Below, one piece after another: positions 1 to 8,824 of a stretch of DNA of 64,000 nucleotides. The notes under the pieces are model-generated. The model was not told the DNA's origin. It searched no databases and was given only the letters and a program-made list of their open reading frames with translations. This stretch comes from LZORAL124-50-18 sp051208045 (GTDB lineage Bacteria > Pseudomonadota > Gammaproteobacteria > Pseudomonadales > Oleiphilaceae). Location of the stretch: the NCBI GenBank assembly GCA_051208045.1, contig JBPJFY010000002.1, forward strand, positions 1 through 64,000, in the 5' to 3' direction. Each line of letters opens with the position of its first letter. Position 1 is the stretch's first letter. A program made the position numbers and the translations under genes.

Positions 1-89
1 ATGCGCGTAAATTGATTGCCTTTCTTGGGCTTCATGCGGGAAGGGCCCATCCCAAAAGAGACTGCTCTACGGGAAGATTCAGTTTGGGG

Positions 90-452
90 CTACGGCTTTG
101 TGAGGCGGCTTAATGTTCTACCTATGAGCCGGTCATAGGACAGCTCACAAACAACGGCATCCTGCAGCGAAACTGCTCGGTATTCGCCTCCAGAAATATT
201 CAGTATTTCTGGACTGAGCATGTCTCCGGCATCGTAAAATCCCACGATCTGTTCTTCAAAGTATCCGCTCAGTTTGACCAGTTTAACAGCGCCGAATTTG
301 ACCGTGTAGACCAGGGAAAGGTCTGGACGAACAGTGAGTGCCTGTCCCTTTTTGAGCGTCGAGCTGCGAAACACCGCTTTTTCTATGTCCGAAGAGATCG
401 GGACAGCATTCGCCAGGCATTTTCTTCGAGAGTGGCAGTGAGTACAAGACAT
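90..452 (-). CDS. FNR-like sensor domain protein without DNA-binding domain
   Basis: A 120-residue protein resembling only the N-terminal sensor half of Crp/FNR regulators. Cysteines at 3, 6, 12 and 102 reproduce the C-x2-C-x5-C plus distant C spacing that binds the oxygen-labile [4Fe-4S] cluster in FNR. The middle follows a cyclic-nucleotide-binding beta-roll, with GAVKLVKLSGYFEEQIVGFY and a later AVVCELSYDRL matching FNR's cluster-Cys segment. The chain ends right after the dimerisation-helix start, so the helix-turn-helix is missing, and the 89 bases beyond the stop encode no HTH in frame. I chose the ATG at 452 because AAGGAG lies nine bases upstream; the longer reading from 548 has no such site. 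It could be a truncated pseudogene or a genuine redox/O2-sensing adaptor. Confidence 0.75.
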   Translation of the reverse strand: MSCTHCHSRRKCLANAVPISSDIEKAVFRSSTLKKGQALTVRPDLSLVYTVKFGAVKLVKLSGYFEEQIVGFYDAGDMLSPEILNISGGEYRAVSLQDAVVCELSYDRLIGRTLSRLTKP

Positions 453-729
453 GGTCTTTTGCTCCTTGGGTCGCCCCTCATCATGTATTATGAGCGATCC
501 GAACACGTCACCGAACCGTGTATTTCGAGTGAATGAGTGTCGTTCCACTATAGTCCATTAGAGTGAGTAATCAACCAAGAGCCGAAAAAACAGTGTTGCG
601 TAGTCATACGAGAGATGAGCCAAAATGGCAGCAATTGGTACCGACGCCCAACGGTGACCCCCATTGGGAGACCTGGGCTGTGTTTTCAGGTAAGCTTACC
701 TCTGCACACCAGAGAGCACAGGGCACACT

Positions 730-1104
730 ATGGATAACACTCAATATTTCTACCGTAACTCAGTATTCACCAGAAAAGATGGGCAGGTAGCTCTGGTGGA
801 CATTTACCAGCCGCAGAAAACGACCCCGCTGGATGACTGGCTCGGTATCGTCGTGAGCCTTGCGGATGGTCATCATACGATACAGCAACTGATCGATTAT
901 CTGGCACAGCAGTATCCAATGCCGCCGGAAAACCTGGAGTCAACACTGCACTCGGTCATTGAGCGCCTCGAGGAAGGCAAAATTGTGCAGCTGAGTGAGA
1001 ACAAGGTGGACCTGCCTTACTATCTTTCAGAACCCATTGAAGCGCTGGATTTGGACAAAGCGCGTAAAGCAATGGACGACGATGGTTATGGGCCGGTCCA
1101 CTGA
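730..1104 (+). CDS. PqqD-like small protein
   Basis: A 124-residue protein with no signal peptide or membrane segment. Residues about 37-85 carry the pattern LxxWLGIVVSLADGxHTIQQLIDYLAQQY...LxxVIERLxExxIV, typical of PqqD-type domains. These are small winged-helix folds that bind peptide substrates for radical-SAM or other RiPP enzymes. The acidic C-terminal tail is not part of that fold. No radical SAM gene, precursor peptide or peptidase is visible nearby, so a RiPP role is not supported by context. It stands alone between the FNR-like sensor and the convergent wax ester synthase gene. The family call is from pattern recognition and moderately sure; function unknown. Confidence 0.55.
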   Translation: MDNTQYFYRNSVFTRKDGQVALVDIYQPQKTTPLDDWLGIVVSLADGHHTIQQLIDYLAQQYPMPPENLESTLHSVIERLEEGKIVQLSENKVDLPYYLSEPIEALDLDKARKAMDDDGYGPVH

Positions 1105-1111
1105 CGAGCCC

Positions 1112-2539
1112 CTAGCAGGGCTGGGCAACCTGGTTCGCCACCACAGTTGACGCGGTATGTTGATGGTTGAACGGTGTTGTCAGGGTATACAGTTCATCCA
1201 GGGCAGATGCCAGATTTTTCATGAGTGTTTTTATCGGTGCTTTCATCTGAGAAACCGTTGTCATTGATATGGTGAGTTGGTCCAGATAGCTGGTGACCAC
1301 CAGAGTTAACCCCATGTTGTCGACAATGGGCGCCATGCCTGAGAGCGCGGTGAGCTTCGCGCCATCGAGATACAGTGGAACCGGTGATCCGGGCACATTG
1401 GTGATGATGAGATTGAATATCGGATTAACTGCTCTTGCCAGTCTGAGTCGGGAGTATGCCTTAAGCGTTAATGACGTTGTTAGTGATGGCAGGTGCTTCA
1501 GTACCTGCTCGATTTCCACTTCACGGTTAAAACGCTTTGCCTGCTGGGCGTTTTGTTGAATCTTCAGCAGCCGCTCTATTGGAGAGCTGACATCCGTTGC
1601 CAGGGATACCAGCATGGCGGAAATCAGGTTGCCGTTATCCTGCTCATCTCCCTGCCTTTTGGAAACGGGCGACATGGCTATGATCGGTTTGGCCGGTAGT
1701 TGCCCGTCAGAAAGCAATTGCTCTCTTAATGCACCTGCGCAAATGGCCAAAACGACATCATTGACGGTACAGCCTTCAATTGCGTTTTTAATCTCTTTAA
1801 TTTTACGCAATGACAGATGTGTGCTGGCAATATGCCGACTGTTGTCAATGCTTCGATTATAGGGCGTTTTCGGCGCAGTAAAAAACTCGGGTTGTTCCGT
1901 GCCCGCCCTGGACCGCAGGGCTTGGGATTTTTCGATGGTCTGTTTCAGTTGCCGCTTCAAAGAAGTCAGCTCTTTGGGGGCGCGCCACCACGCCCGTAAT
2001 TTGTTTGCCAGCATCACTGTTGCCGAAGGCGGATGAGGCTGCCAATGATCTTCAAGAGCAGTGTTTCCTTGTTTATTGGTACTCATGATCGCTGTGAGGA
2101 TTTTTTCACCTGAAACACCATCAATCGCCGCGTGATGGAACTTGATGAGCACAGTGAATTGATCGTCGGTGCCGTCGATCTCTTCGATATAGAGCATTGA
2201 CCACAAAGCGAGCCGAGTGTTGATTCCCGTCTCAAAAAACTGATCGGTAAGCGCTGACAGACTTTCTTTATTGATGCGCGCAGATTGCACATGTTGGTCA
2301 ATATCGAAGTTGCTGTCTTCAACCCAGTAGGGGCGATCGAAATCCAGTGGCAGTCTGGATAAACGTCTTCGAAATACAGGTGAACGGGGAAGTTGCAATG
2401 CAATGTGCGTTTTGAATCTTTCAAAGGTCATTCGCTCACTCTCAGGGTGCTCGAATGAGAGAATGCAGCCAATGTGCATGGGAGTGTTTGCAGACTCCAG
2501 GTGTAAAAATGCGGCATCTAAATTTGAGAGCTGTTGCAT
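1112..2539 (-). CDS. Wax ester synthase / diacylglycerol acyltransferase (WS/DGAT)
   Basis: Bifunctional acyltransferase of the AtfA/WS-DGAT family, which esterifies fatty alcohols or diacylglycerol with acyl-CoA to make storage wax esters or triacylglycerol at the inner membrane. The active-site motif HHxxxDG is at residues 135-141 (HHAAIDG). The N-terminus LSNLDAAFLHLE...PMHIG and the later NDVVLAICAGALR segment are family hallmarks. The 475-residue length is normal. The ATG at 2539 has AAGGA seven bases upstream and gives the standard family N-terminus; an in-frame start at 2590 would add 17 atypical residues. It is monocistronic, and no lipid genes adjoin it. Which substrate is preferred cannot be read from the sequence. 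Confidence 0.93.
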   Translation of the reverse strand: MQQLSNLDAAFLHLESANTPMHIGCILSFEHPESERMTFERFKTHIALQLPRSPVFRRRLSRLPLDFDRPYWVEDSNFDIDQHVQSARINKESLSALTDQFFETGINTRLALWSMLYIEEIDGTDDQFTVLIKFHHAAIDGVSGEKILTAIMSTNKQGNTALEDHWQPHPPSATVMLANKLRAWWRAPKELTSLKRQLKQTIEKSQALRSRAGTEQPEFFTAPKTPYNRSIDNSRHIASTHLSLRKIKEIKNAIEGCTVNDVVLAICAGALREQLLSDGQLPAKPIIAMSPVSKRQGDEQDNGNLISAMLVSLATDVSSPIERLLKIQQNAQQAKRFNREVEIEQVLKHLPSLTTSLTLKAYSRLRLARAVNPIFNLIITNVPGSPVPLYLDGAKLTALSGMAPIVDNMGLTLVVTSYLDQLTISMTTVSQMKAPIKTLMKNLASALDELYTLTTPFNHQHTASTVVANQVAQPC

Positions 2540-2590
2540 ATCCGTTCCTTGCGCTGTGCGCTTGATGGCTATTTCTCTCAAGTATTGCAT

Positions 2591-3034
2591 TTAAGAGTAC
2601 AAGTGTAAACTTAAAAATGCTTTAAAGGCTGTAAAGTATATGATTACATGTTGTATGGCGTGATTATTTGTACACTCAACGTATTGTTTCTGTGGTTTTA
2701 TGGCGTGCTGGCTTATCTGAAACTAAAAGGGGGCGGAAGTAATTCTTATCTTTAATCTTCGGGATTACGGACCGGGAACATGGTCAATATTGACGATCTG
2801 ACACCCGCTGATGCCATCAGGAGAATTCGGAGTGCGTGAAAAGGGAGCTATTCTTGACGTTGGGAGTGATGCAGGCTGGCCTTGTGTGCGCCGGAGGTGG
2901 GCGATAACGAATGTGCGGATAGCCGCCCCGATGTGAGGTCTCCGGGACGCCGGCCGGAAGTAAGTCGCCAGCAAAATTGCGAACTGATGGGCAAGAACAT
3001 CATCAGGCGTAGGCTCATATGTGTTGGGTGATTG
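2591..3034. other. Gene-free stretch with abrupt composition change
   Basis: There is no supportable gene in these 444 bases. The part next to the wax ester synthase (to about 2760) is AT-rich and probably holds that gene's promoter. From about 2760 to 3000 the sequence is GC-rich, then drops to the AT-rich VapBC pair. Short open frames here (2765-2974 and 2848-3102 on the minus strand) have no recognisable domain and overlap each other in different frames. A degraded mobile-element or gene remnant is possible, but I cannot identify it. Confidence 0.5.
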
Positions 3035-3430
3035 CTATTTATACCAATTTTCCAGTTTAAGATGTTTAACTCTCTCAAACTCTTTTGTGTTATTGGTAAC
3101 AAGAATACCGTTTACAGCTAAAGCCGTACCGGCAATTAAAGTGTCATAAGGCCCTATTGGTGTACCTTGTTTTTCAAGCTTTACACGAATATCCGCAGAG
3201 CTCTTTGCCGCTAATTCATTGAACGGTAGAACATTGACGAGAGAAATGAATTCTTCCAGTTGTTTTTGTCGCTTTTTGGGAGAGGTTGATTTCGCTATGC
3301 CATATTCAAGCTCATAAACAACAACAGAAGGAATGCCGATATCTTTTGGTGAAACTGATAACAACCTTTGATTAACATTGCCCATACCTTTGAAAAAGTA
3401 TATGAGAGTATTGGTGTCGAGAACGTACAT
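3035..3430 (-). CDS. VapC-type PIN-domain toxin
   Basis: A 131-residue PIN-domain ribonuclease, the toxin half of a type II toxin-antitoxin module. Acidic metal-binding residues are in the expected places: D5 in MYVLDTNTLIYF, E40 in YELEYGI and D96 in GPYDTLIA, followed by VTNNTKEF (111-118), which matches the usual TxNxxxF element. Length is normal. Its ATG overlaps the antitoxin stop by one base (TAATG), which implies translational coupling. Target RNA is unknown; many VapCs cleave tRNA or rRNA. It is more AT-rich than the genes around it, consistent with horizontal acquisition. Confidence 0.93.
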   Translation of the reverse strand: MYVLDTNTLIYFFKGMGNVNQRLLSVSPKDIGIPSVVVYELEYGIAKSTSPKKRQKQLEEFISLVNVLPFNELAAKSSADIRVKLEKQGTPIGPYDTLIAGTALAVNGILVTNNTKEFERVKHLKLENWYK

Positions 3431-3660
3431 TAAAACTGTTCTCGTTCAGCGTCATTTGTCTCTGTTTGACGGAGTTCTTTAATATTTGGGAAGTCATTCC
3501 AAGAGCCAGCCATATCCGCTACAGATTGAGGCCACTCGGTTGCTACCCTTTCGCTGATAACCTGTGCAATCCATTTACTTTTAGATAAATGCGCTGACTT
3601 TGCTGCCTCTGTCATTTTTTGCTCAATAGAGTCTTCTAAGTATATTGTGACTTGTCCCAT
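3430..3660 (-). CDS. VapB-like ribbon-helix-helix antitoxin
   Basis: A 76-residue antitoxin upstream of and coupled to the PIN toxin. The N-terminal half VTIYLEDSIEQKMTEAAKSA...SKWIAQVI is a ribbon-helix-helix DNA-binding pattern (beta strand then two helices), as in CopG/MetJ-type antitoxins. The C-terminal half is probably the disordered segment that wraps and inhibits the toxin. It likely autoregulates the pair by binding the AT-rich inverted repeat just upstream. Confidence 0.85.
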   Translation of the reverse strand: MGQVTIYLEDSIEQKMTEAAKSAHLSKSKWIAQVISERVATEWPQSVADMAGSWNDFPNIKELRQTETNDAEREQF

Positions 3661-3690
3661 ATATACATCACCTGTAATAATATATGTGGA
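3657..3690 (-). promoter_or_regulatory. Candidate VapBC operator
   Basis: Overlapping and immediately upstream of the antitoxin start is an AT-rich inverted repeat. The core is TACA-tcacc-TGTA (3664-3676), flanked on both sides by TATATA-like sequence and roughly bounded by CCATATATA on one side and its approximate complement near 3688. Position and symmetry suit an autoregulatory ribbon-helix-helix operator. This is inference from sequence only. Confidence 0.35.
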
Positions 3691-3788
3691 ATTATATGTT
3701 ATTTATTCTGCTGTGGCCATTCTCTTCACCTAGCGCGAAGCGATAGCTGGATCGTTGAGGGATATGATATTTAGCACCGAATAATTTT

Positions 3789-5867
3789 TTAGCCAATCGT
3801 TAGCGGCCCAAAAGCAACGATAACCAGCGTAGTCCCCATAACCAGCAGCGGCAACAGCATGCGTTCATGGCGGTAGTAAAAACTGCTGCCGCCTTCCTGT
3901 TTTGCCAGGGCAATTTCTTCTGCCCCTAAGACTTGCCGAGTGAGCAGGTGATTCAAAGAAACCGGTGGGCTGAGGTAGCCTAATTCGAAAGCGACGAGGC
4001 AGGTCATCCAGAAATGGATCGGGTTGATCCCGTTGGCGTAGGCAATTGGAGCCAACGTGGTCGTGACAAGGATCAGCGCGCCAAACGGGTCCATGATCAT
4101 GCCGATGAAAACCAGAAACACCACCAGAAAGCCCATAGTGGCCAGAGGTGACTCAAACAGCGTCGGTAGACTGGCGCTGCCATCGCCGCGTTCAAGCATG
4201 CCGCCTACGGCGAATGAACAGGCCATGACCATGAGTAAAGCGCCGATTTGAATGGCTGCGCCATTCACGGACTGGCCCACAGCCCTATTGAACAAGCCTG
4301 TGGAACCTGTCGCCCCGGTTGATCGGTCAGCCCGAGTGGTGGTGCTCCGCTTGAAACGGTAAGCCTCATAGGCGATAAATGCGAGCATCAACACCGGCAG
4401 CATGATGGGCGCTGAAAACTCATCGAGATAGGCATTAAGTAACACGGCATACACAGCGATGACAACGAGCAGAATCGCGATGTAGGGCAATAATAACGCC
4501 AAGCCTTTCCGGGTTTCGGGCCAAGCCTCCTGCAATGGAGCCATATGAAAGCGCTCCTTTTTGGTGATCAGCGCATAAAACAAAAATACCAGCAGTGTCA
4601 GGACGAATACTCGGCCACCCCAATAGAACAAGTCATCGGTCACCACTTCCTTGTTCAGCATGGCAATACCGATCACCAACAGGCACGGGCGCAACACCAC
4701 ACCGGAACTGCCCGTCATCGCAGTGACAGCCAAGGCAAGCTGTCGCCGTGTACCTACCCGCCGGAGTTCTGCATACACGACGGAACCCAAGGCAATGATG
4801 ATGATGCCGGAAGCGCCGGTATACGCGGTGGGTATGGCCATCAACGCGATGGCTACCACGGCCAGAATTTCAGGGGGTAAATGCCAGGGTTTGAAGAGTG
4901 CGAAGAGTCTTTCGCCTAACTGGGTCTGTTTCAGGAGCATGCCCACCCAGATGTAAAGCGCGATTTGCAGGTAGAGCCCGGTTAGCTGGAACAGCTGGGT
5001 GAAGAATATGGCAATGCCGGAATAATGGCCTTCCTGAAGGAAGAAGTGATTGGCTGCTGCCAACAACATGAAGGTATAAATGGGGATGGATAAGAGGGAC
5101 TTTAAAGCGCTTCCACCCGGGGCTAACGTGCGCACGGGCTTGAACAGTTGATAGATATTGATCAACGCCATCGCTGCCGCGCCACACAGGATTAATATCG
5201 TCACTTCCGGATGCGTCAAAGTCACTCCGGACGCTAAAGACCCTTGATAGAATTTCCAGGCAGAAAAACTCAACGCGGTATTCGCCAGCGCTTGAGCGAT
5301 TAGAGACACCCAATGATCTGTCCTGGTTTCGATCGAACGAAACGCGATGTGATGCTGTTTGACGGTAGCGATCCCCGCGGATAACAACAGCATCAGCACC
5401 AGCACAACCTGCTGGTGGTCAATGGCAAACAGACTGATGGCGGCAAAGGTATGCTCGATGGACCGAAAGGCGATGACCCCGCCATCGACCTGCTCGATGT
5501 TATTCTGGTACGCCGCATGCTTTTCAGCACAGAGTTGCTGCTGACTGGTGAGAGAGGTTCGCGCGGCGTCACGGTCGAAGGTCTCCTCGAACAGGTCAAA
5601 TTCCTCGCCAGCGGCGAGCGATTCCCGTTCCAGGGCATTCAAGCGCGATTCAATGTCAAATTGATAATCACAGCTCGGCGCGGGCAGATCGGTGCGCAGC
5701 ACAATGTAGTCGTCCCACAGCGTCGCGCCCAATTTCAGCAGCTGGGAGTGAATGCTCTCACCGGTGCCGGACACAATGGTAAACAGCAGTAGCAGCAGAA
5801 TGATCAGCGAGGTGGCTTTGCCGCCGGTGCTCAGGTGTTCGTCGGTTGAGGAACTGATCGCTGTCAC
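3789..5867 (-). CDS. TRAP transporter fused permease (DctQM-like)
   Basis: A 692-residue polytopic membrane protein. The C-terminal part, from about residue 270, is the TRAP large permease (DctM), with repeated hydrophobic segments, GASGIIIIALG and the terminal signature GYLSPPVSLNHLL. The N-terminal 250 residues hold one membrane segment, an acidic soluble region (about 50-130) and three further hydrophobic segments, resembling a small permease (DctQ) joined to DctM. Typical separate DctM proteins are about 430 residues. It starts one base after the stop of the binding-protein gene, so the two form an operon. It imports an organic acid-like solute using an ion gradient; the substrate is unknown. 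Confidence 0.85.
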   Translation of the reverse strand: MTAISSSTDEHLSTGGKATSLIILLLLLFTIVSGTGESIHSQLLKLGATLWDDYIVLRTDLPAPSCDYQFDIESRLNALERESLAAGEEFDLFEETFDRDAARTSLTSQQQLCAEKHAAYQNNIEQVDGGVIAFRSIEHTFAAISLFAIDHQQVVLVLMLLLSAGIATVKQHHIAFRSIETRTDHWVSLIAQALANTALSFSAWKFYQGSLASGVTLTHPEVTILILCGAAAMALINIYQLFKPVRTLAPGGSALKSLLSIPIYTFMLLAAANHFFLQEGHYSGIAIFFTQLFQLTGLYLQIALYIWVGMLLKQTQLGERLFALFKPWHLPPEILAVVAIALMAIPTAYTGASGIIIIALGSVVYAELRRVGTRRQLALAVTAMTGSSGVVLRPCLLVIGIAMLNKEVVTDDLFYWGGRVFVLTLLVFLFYALITKKERFHMAPLQEAWPETRKGLALLLPYIAILLVVIAVYAVLLNAYLDEFSAPIMLPVLMLAFIAYEAYRFKRSTTTRADRSTGATGSTGLFNRAVGQSVNGAAIQIGALLMVMACSFAVGGMLERGDGSASLPTLFESPLATMGFLVVFLVFIGMIMDPFGALILVTTTLAPIAYANGINPIHFWMTCLVAFELGYLSPPVSLNHLLTRQVLGAEEIALAKQEGGSSFYYRHERMLLPLLVMGTTLVIVAFGPLTIG

Positions 5868-5868
5868 A

Positions 5869-6951
5869 TTACTCTCGGTCTTCGGCCGTGCACTCCGCTA
5901 GCGCGGGGTCCAGTTTGCAGCGCACTTTTCGAAACAATGACAGCGCTTTCCCGCTATAGATGCCTTGATCTCTGAGGGCAATGCGGTTTTGTCGAAACGT
6001 TTCGTTCCAGTGGTTCTTCACATCATCGTTGACCGGTATCCAGTATTTTGCGGGGATGGTTTCTTCGGAGATTTTGGCCATGGCAATGAATTTATCCACG
6101 TCGGTCTCCACAAAATCCCGCGAATGCTGGCCAAAACCCTCGGGCAGTTTTTCCCAGCGGCCCACGATCTGCATGGTGGTTTGCAGAAATGGCCAGCTGA
6201 TCACGCCGCCATTGGGTTCCAGGCCCTTGTACATCTCCATGGGCTCGTAGGCGATGGCGGGGGCACCGGTGATATCCACCGACCCATTGTTGAACTTCTG
6301 AATGGCGTTATTGATGGTGGAAGACACGGGCGTCATTCCGGTTTGGGACACGAGAAACTGTGATTCCGGCGCGTTATCCAACACGGTGATTTTCTTGCCG
6401 GCCATTTTCTTGGGGGAATCGATGGACTTGTCGGTGACAAAACCGAACAAGGCACCGGTGGGCGTAATTGACAGAATTTCATAGTCGCCTTCACGCATCA
6501 GCTTTGCTGCTTTTTTCGAATGCAGGGTACTGATCACCAGTTTTAAATGTTCGTACGTCGGCAATGCACCGATGGAATTGATCGATCCGGTAAACTGGTT
6601 GTAGCTTCGCGCCCGAATACCCGGCACGTTCACCAGATCGCACACACCATTGTTAAACTCCTCGGCGGCAACCCGCTCATCCGTGTAGGATTTAAAGGAG
6701 ATGTCTGCCCCCCACTTCAATGCGGCATTTTTGTAGGTGCGTAACGCCTGATGCGCGGGGCCATTGTTGCCGATGATATCGAAAACACACATGGTCACAG
6801 GTGTCAGGCTTGCGGCCTGTGCTGCGCTCACTGGTGCAGAGACTGGAGGTAAGAGCATGAGCAGGGGGGCGAGCAGGAGCGGATTTAGCCACTTTTTGCA
6901 AATTGACGATCGATTTTTCAGCGGTTGTCGTGTTCTGTTGTTTGTTCGCAT
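5869..6951 (-). CDS. TRAP-associated periplasmic solute-binding protein
   Basis: A 360-residue exported protein with a long basic N-region and hydrophobic core ending near APVSAAQA (about residues 30-46). The mature part (MCVFDIIGNNGPAHQALRTYKNAALKWGADI...) follows the putative solute-binding protein family (DUF6091-like) found beside DctQM permeases, not the classic DctP family. It should capture the substrate for the permease encoded one base downstream. A Cys-containing C-terminal tail (CKLDPALAEC) may form a disulfide. The substrate cannot be predicted. Confidence 0.75.
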   Translation of the reverse strand: MRTNNRTRQPLKNRSSICKKWLNPLLLAPLLMLLPPVSAPVSAAQAASLTPVTMCVFDIIGNNGPAHQALRTYKNAALKWGADISFKSYTDERVAAEEFNNGVCDLVNVPGIRARSYNQFTGSINSIGALPTYEHLKLVISTLHSKKAAKLMREGDYEILSITPTGALFGFVTDKSIDSPKKMAGKKITVLDNAPESQFLVSQTGMTPVSSTINNAIQKFNNGSVDITGAPAIAYEPMEMYKGLEPNGGVISWPFLQTTMQIVGRWEKLPEGFGQHSRDFVETDVDKFIAMAKISEETIPAKYWIPVNDDVKNHWNETFRQNRIALRDQGIYSGKALSLFRKVRCKLDPALAECTAEDRE

Positions 6952-7107
6952 GATTAATCCCTGACGTAATCCATCCGCCCGCTAAGATAGCGGGAGTTGC
7001 TCTGAGAAAAAAGGGCATAGTTCTAAATATTGGAACTTTCTAGCTATTGGAACTTTACGACGGCCAACTGTGCTTCGTCTTCTGCTGACCCGCGTCGATC
7101 GCCATCC

Positions 7108-8718
7108 CTACACCGCTTCTTTGTGTTTTTCCAGCGTTTCAATTCTGCCCCCTTCCAGTGCGAGTACCCGGTCAGCGACGCTGAAGAAGCGGTCATCGTG
7201 GCTTACCACCAGTAAGGTGTAGCCCATCGCTTTGAGTTTGGGCAGTATCTCGAAATAAAAGCGCTGGCGGAAGATGGGGTCTTGATCGGCAGCCCATTCG
7301 TCCAAAACCATGACCGGGCGTTTTTCCGCCACTGCGCCAACCATGGCCAACCGTTTTCGCTGCCCGGTACTGAGATCCGTGGTGCTGAAATGGCCGTCTG
7401 CAAAATTCACTTTGGCTTCTAAACCCAATAACTTCAGCCAATGCTGAATGTCTTCCAACTGCGCACGGCTGAGTTCCTCGATGTCTTCAAACAGGTGGAA
7501 GTCCGCCAGTACGGCGGAGAAGCCGTGCCGGTACGCCCGCAGTTCAGAAGGCTGGAGCGGTCTGCCGTCGACCAGAATCTGACCGGATTGTGGTTGCGTC
7601 AAGCCCAGAATCATTCGAATCAGGGTCGTTTTACCTGCGCCATTGTGGCCAGTGAGAAACACCAGTTCACCTTGATTCAATGTCAGGCTCACAGGGCCTA
7701 ACTGAAATCCGGATGCATCCTTCGCATAACGGTACACCACGTCGTTGAGTCTGAGTTGCTGCCACCTGAGCGGCGCTTCAATGGGCGGTGCCTGTATCTC
7801 GGAACCCAGTGCCAGCGAGCGCAGCTTCTGAAGGGATACCCGTGCCACCAGTATGGGCCCTAACTGGTTCATGGCCATGTTCAGTGGCTGCCTGACGAAC
7901 ATGAGGGTCAGTGCAAAAGACGTCGCCAGCGCAAGTCCACCCCAATTGAGCGTATAAACGAGCCAGAACACGAGGGCGACCTGAAACAGGATCAAGGTGG
8001 TCATGAAGTGAATGTTGACCACGATGTAGCGGTCGCCCACTGTGCGCATCTGCAAGGACTGCAACGCGGGCCCTTGCATCACCAGGTCCAACAGTCGATG
8101 ACCTCTTCGCTCATTGAGCAGCAGCTCCTTGTGACCATCGAGTACATCGCTGTAATGGGCAAACAGTTTGTCCTCCAGCTCTCGATCCTTTCTGATCAAA
8201 TGATGAAAGCGGGTGCTCAGAAATTTGGCGAGATACGCCGCCAGCACCAGGCTGATCAGTACGATGGTCGCCATACCCATGTGCAGGGTGAACATATACA
8301 GAATACCGCCCCCGGCCATGGTCGCGGCATAGAGAAAAAAGGGCAGCATGATAAAGCCATCCTGCAGGGAGCGAATGTCTTTGGTGATGGCCGCGTAGAT
8401 CCGGTTGGTGCCCAGTTGGTGCAGGTGCTCATAATCGGTATTCAATACCTGCTGCAACAGCCGCCCGCGCAATTGGTAGATCACTCGATAGCCCAATTGG
8501 GTCATGATCATCTGGGAGCTCACACCGAATCCAAAGGCGGCAGTAAGCAGAATCAACAGCAGGCTGACATGCTCCCGGACATATTGCCCTTCGGTGGCAA
8601 TGGTTTGATTGATAAAGTTGATCGTGCCGACGTTGGCTAACGCGCTGGCAATGACCAGTACCATGCCGGCAATGACAAAAACACGGTTTTCACGATAGAG
8701 TGCGAGTAAAATATCCAT
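7108..8718 (-). CDS. Cyclic-peptide-type ABC exporter (fused permease and ATPase)
   Basis: A 536-residue ABC half-transporter of the SyrD/PvdE-like cyclic peptide export family. Six membrane segments lie in residues 1-290. The ATPase has Walker A GHNGAGKT (357-364), a signature loop LSTGQ (449-453), Walker B VMVLDE (469-474) and an H-loop in VVSHDD. The LSTGQ signature and LDEWAADQDP after Walker B are characteristic of this family, which differs from LSGGQ-type exporters. The start at 8718 is preferred; the frame is open to 8787, but those 23 residues are not membrane-like. No peptide synthetase, siderophore or RiPP gene is nearby, so the exported compound is unknown. Confidence 0.88.
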   Translation of the reverse strand: MDILLALYRENRVFVIAGMVLVIASALANVGTINFINQTIATEGQYVREHVSLLLILLTAAFGFGVSSQMIMTQLGYRVIYQLRGRLLQQVLNTDYEHLHQLGTNRIYAAITKDIRSLQDGFIMLPFFLYAATMAGGGILYMFTLHMGMATIVLISLVLAAYLAKFLSTRFHHLIRKDRELEDKLFAHYSDVLDGHKELLLNERRGHRLLDLVMQGPALQSLQMRTVGDRYIVVNIHFMTTLILFQVALVFWLVYTLNWGGLALATSFALTLMFVRQPLNMAMNQLGPILVARVSLQKLRSLALGSEIQAPPIEAPLRWQQLRLNDVVYRYAKDASGFQLGPVSLTLNQGELVFLTGHNGAGKTTLIRMILGLTQPQSGQILVDGRPLQPSELRAYRHGFSAVLADFHLFEDIEELSRAQLEDIQHWLKLLGLEAKVNFADGHFSTTDLSTGQRKRLAMVGAVAEKRPVMVLDEWAADQDPIFRQRFYFEILPKLKAMGYTLLVVSHDDRFFSVADRVLALEGGRIETLEKHKEAV

Positions 8719-8824
8719 GACCGACCTGGGCGTGGGAGGGCAATGGCGTACTATATCAGAATGAACAATTTGTGAAACAAAGATCAACCCTCACGGAGCA
8801 GTGTGCTGATGAAAGGCGTGATGG

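Noticed and set aside
563..790. 75-codon frame starting at GTG upstream of the PqqD-like gene
   Set aside because: It overlaps the next gene by 61 bases, has no recognisable domain and no good ribosome site.
2765..3102. Two short minus-strand frames between the wax ester synthase and VapC
   Set aside because: No domain or ribosome site; they overlap each other in different frames and one overlaps VapC.
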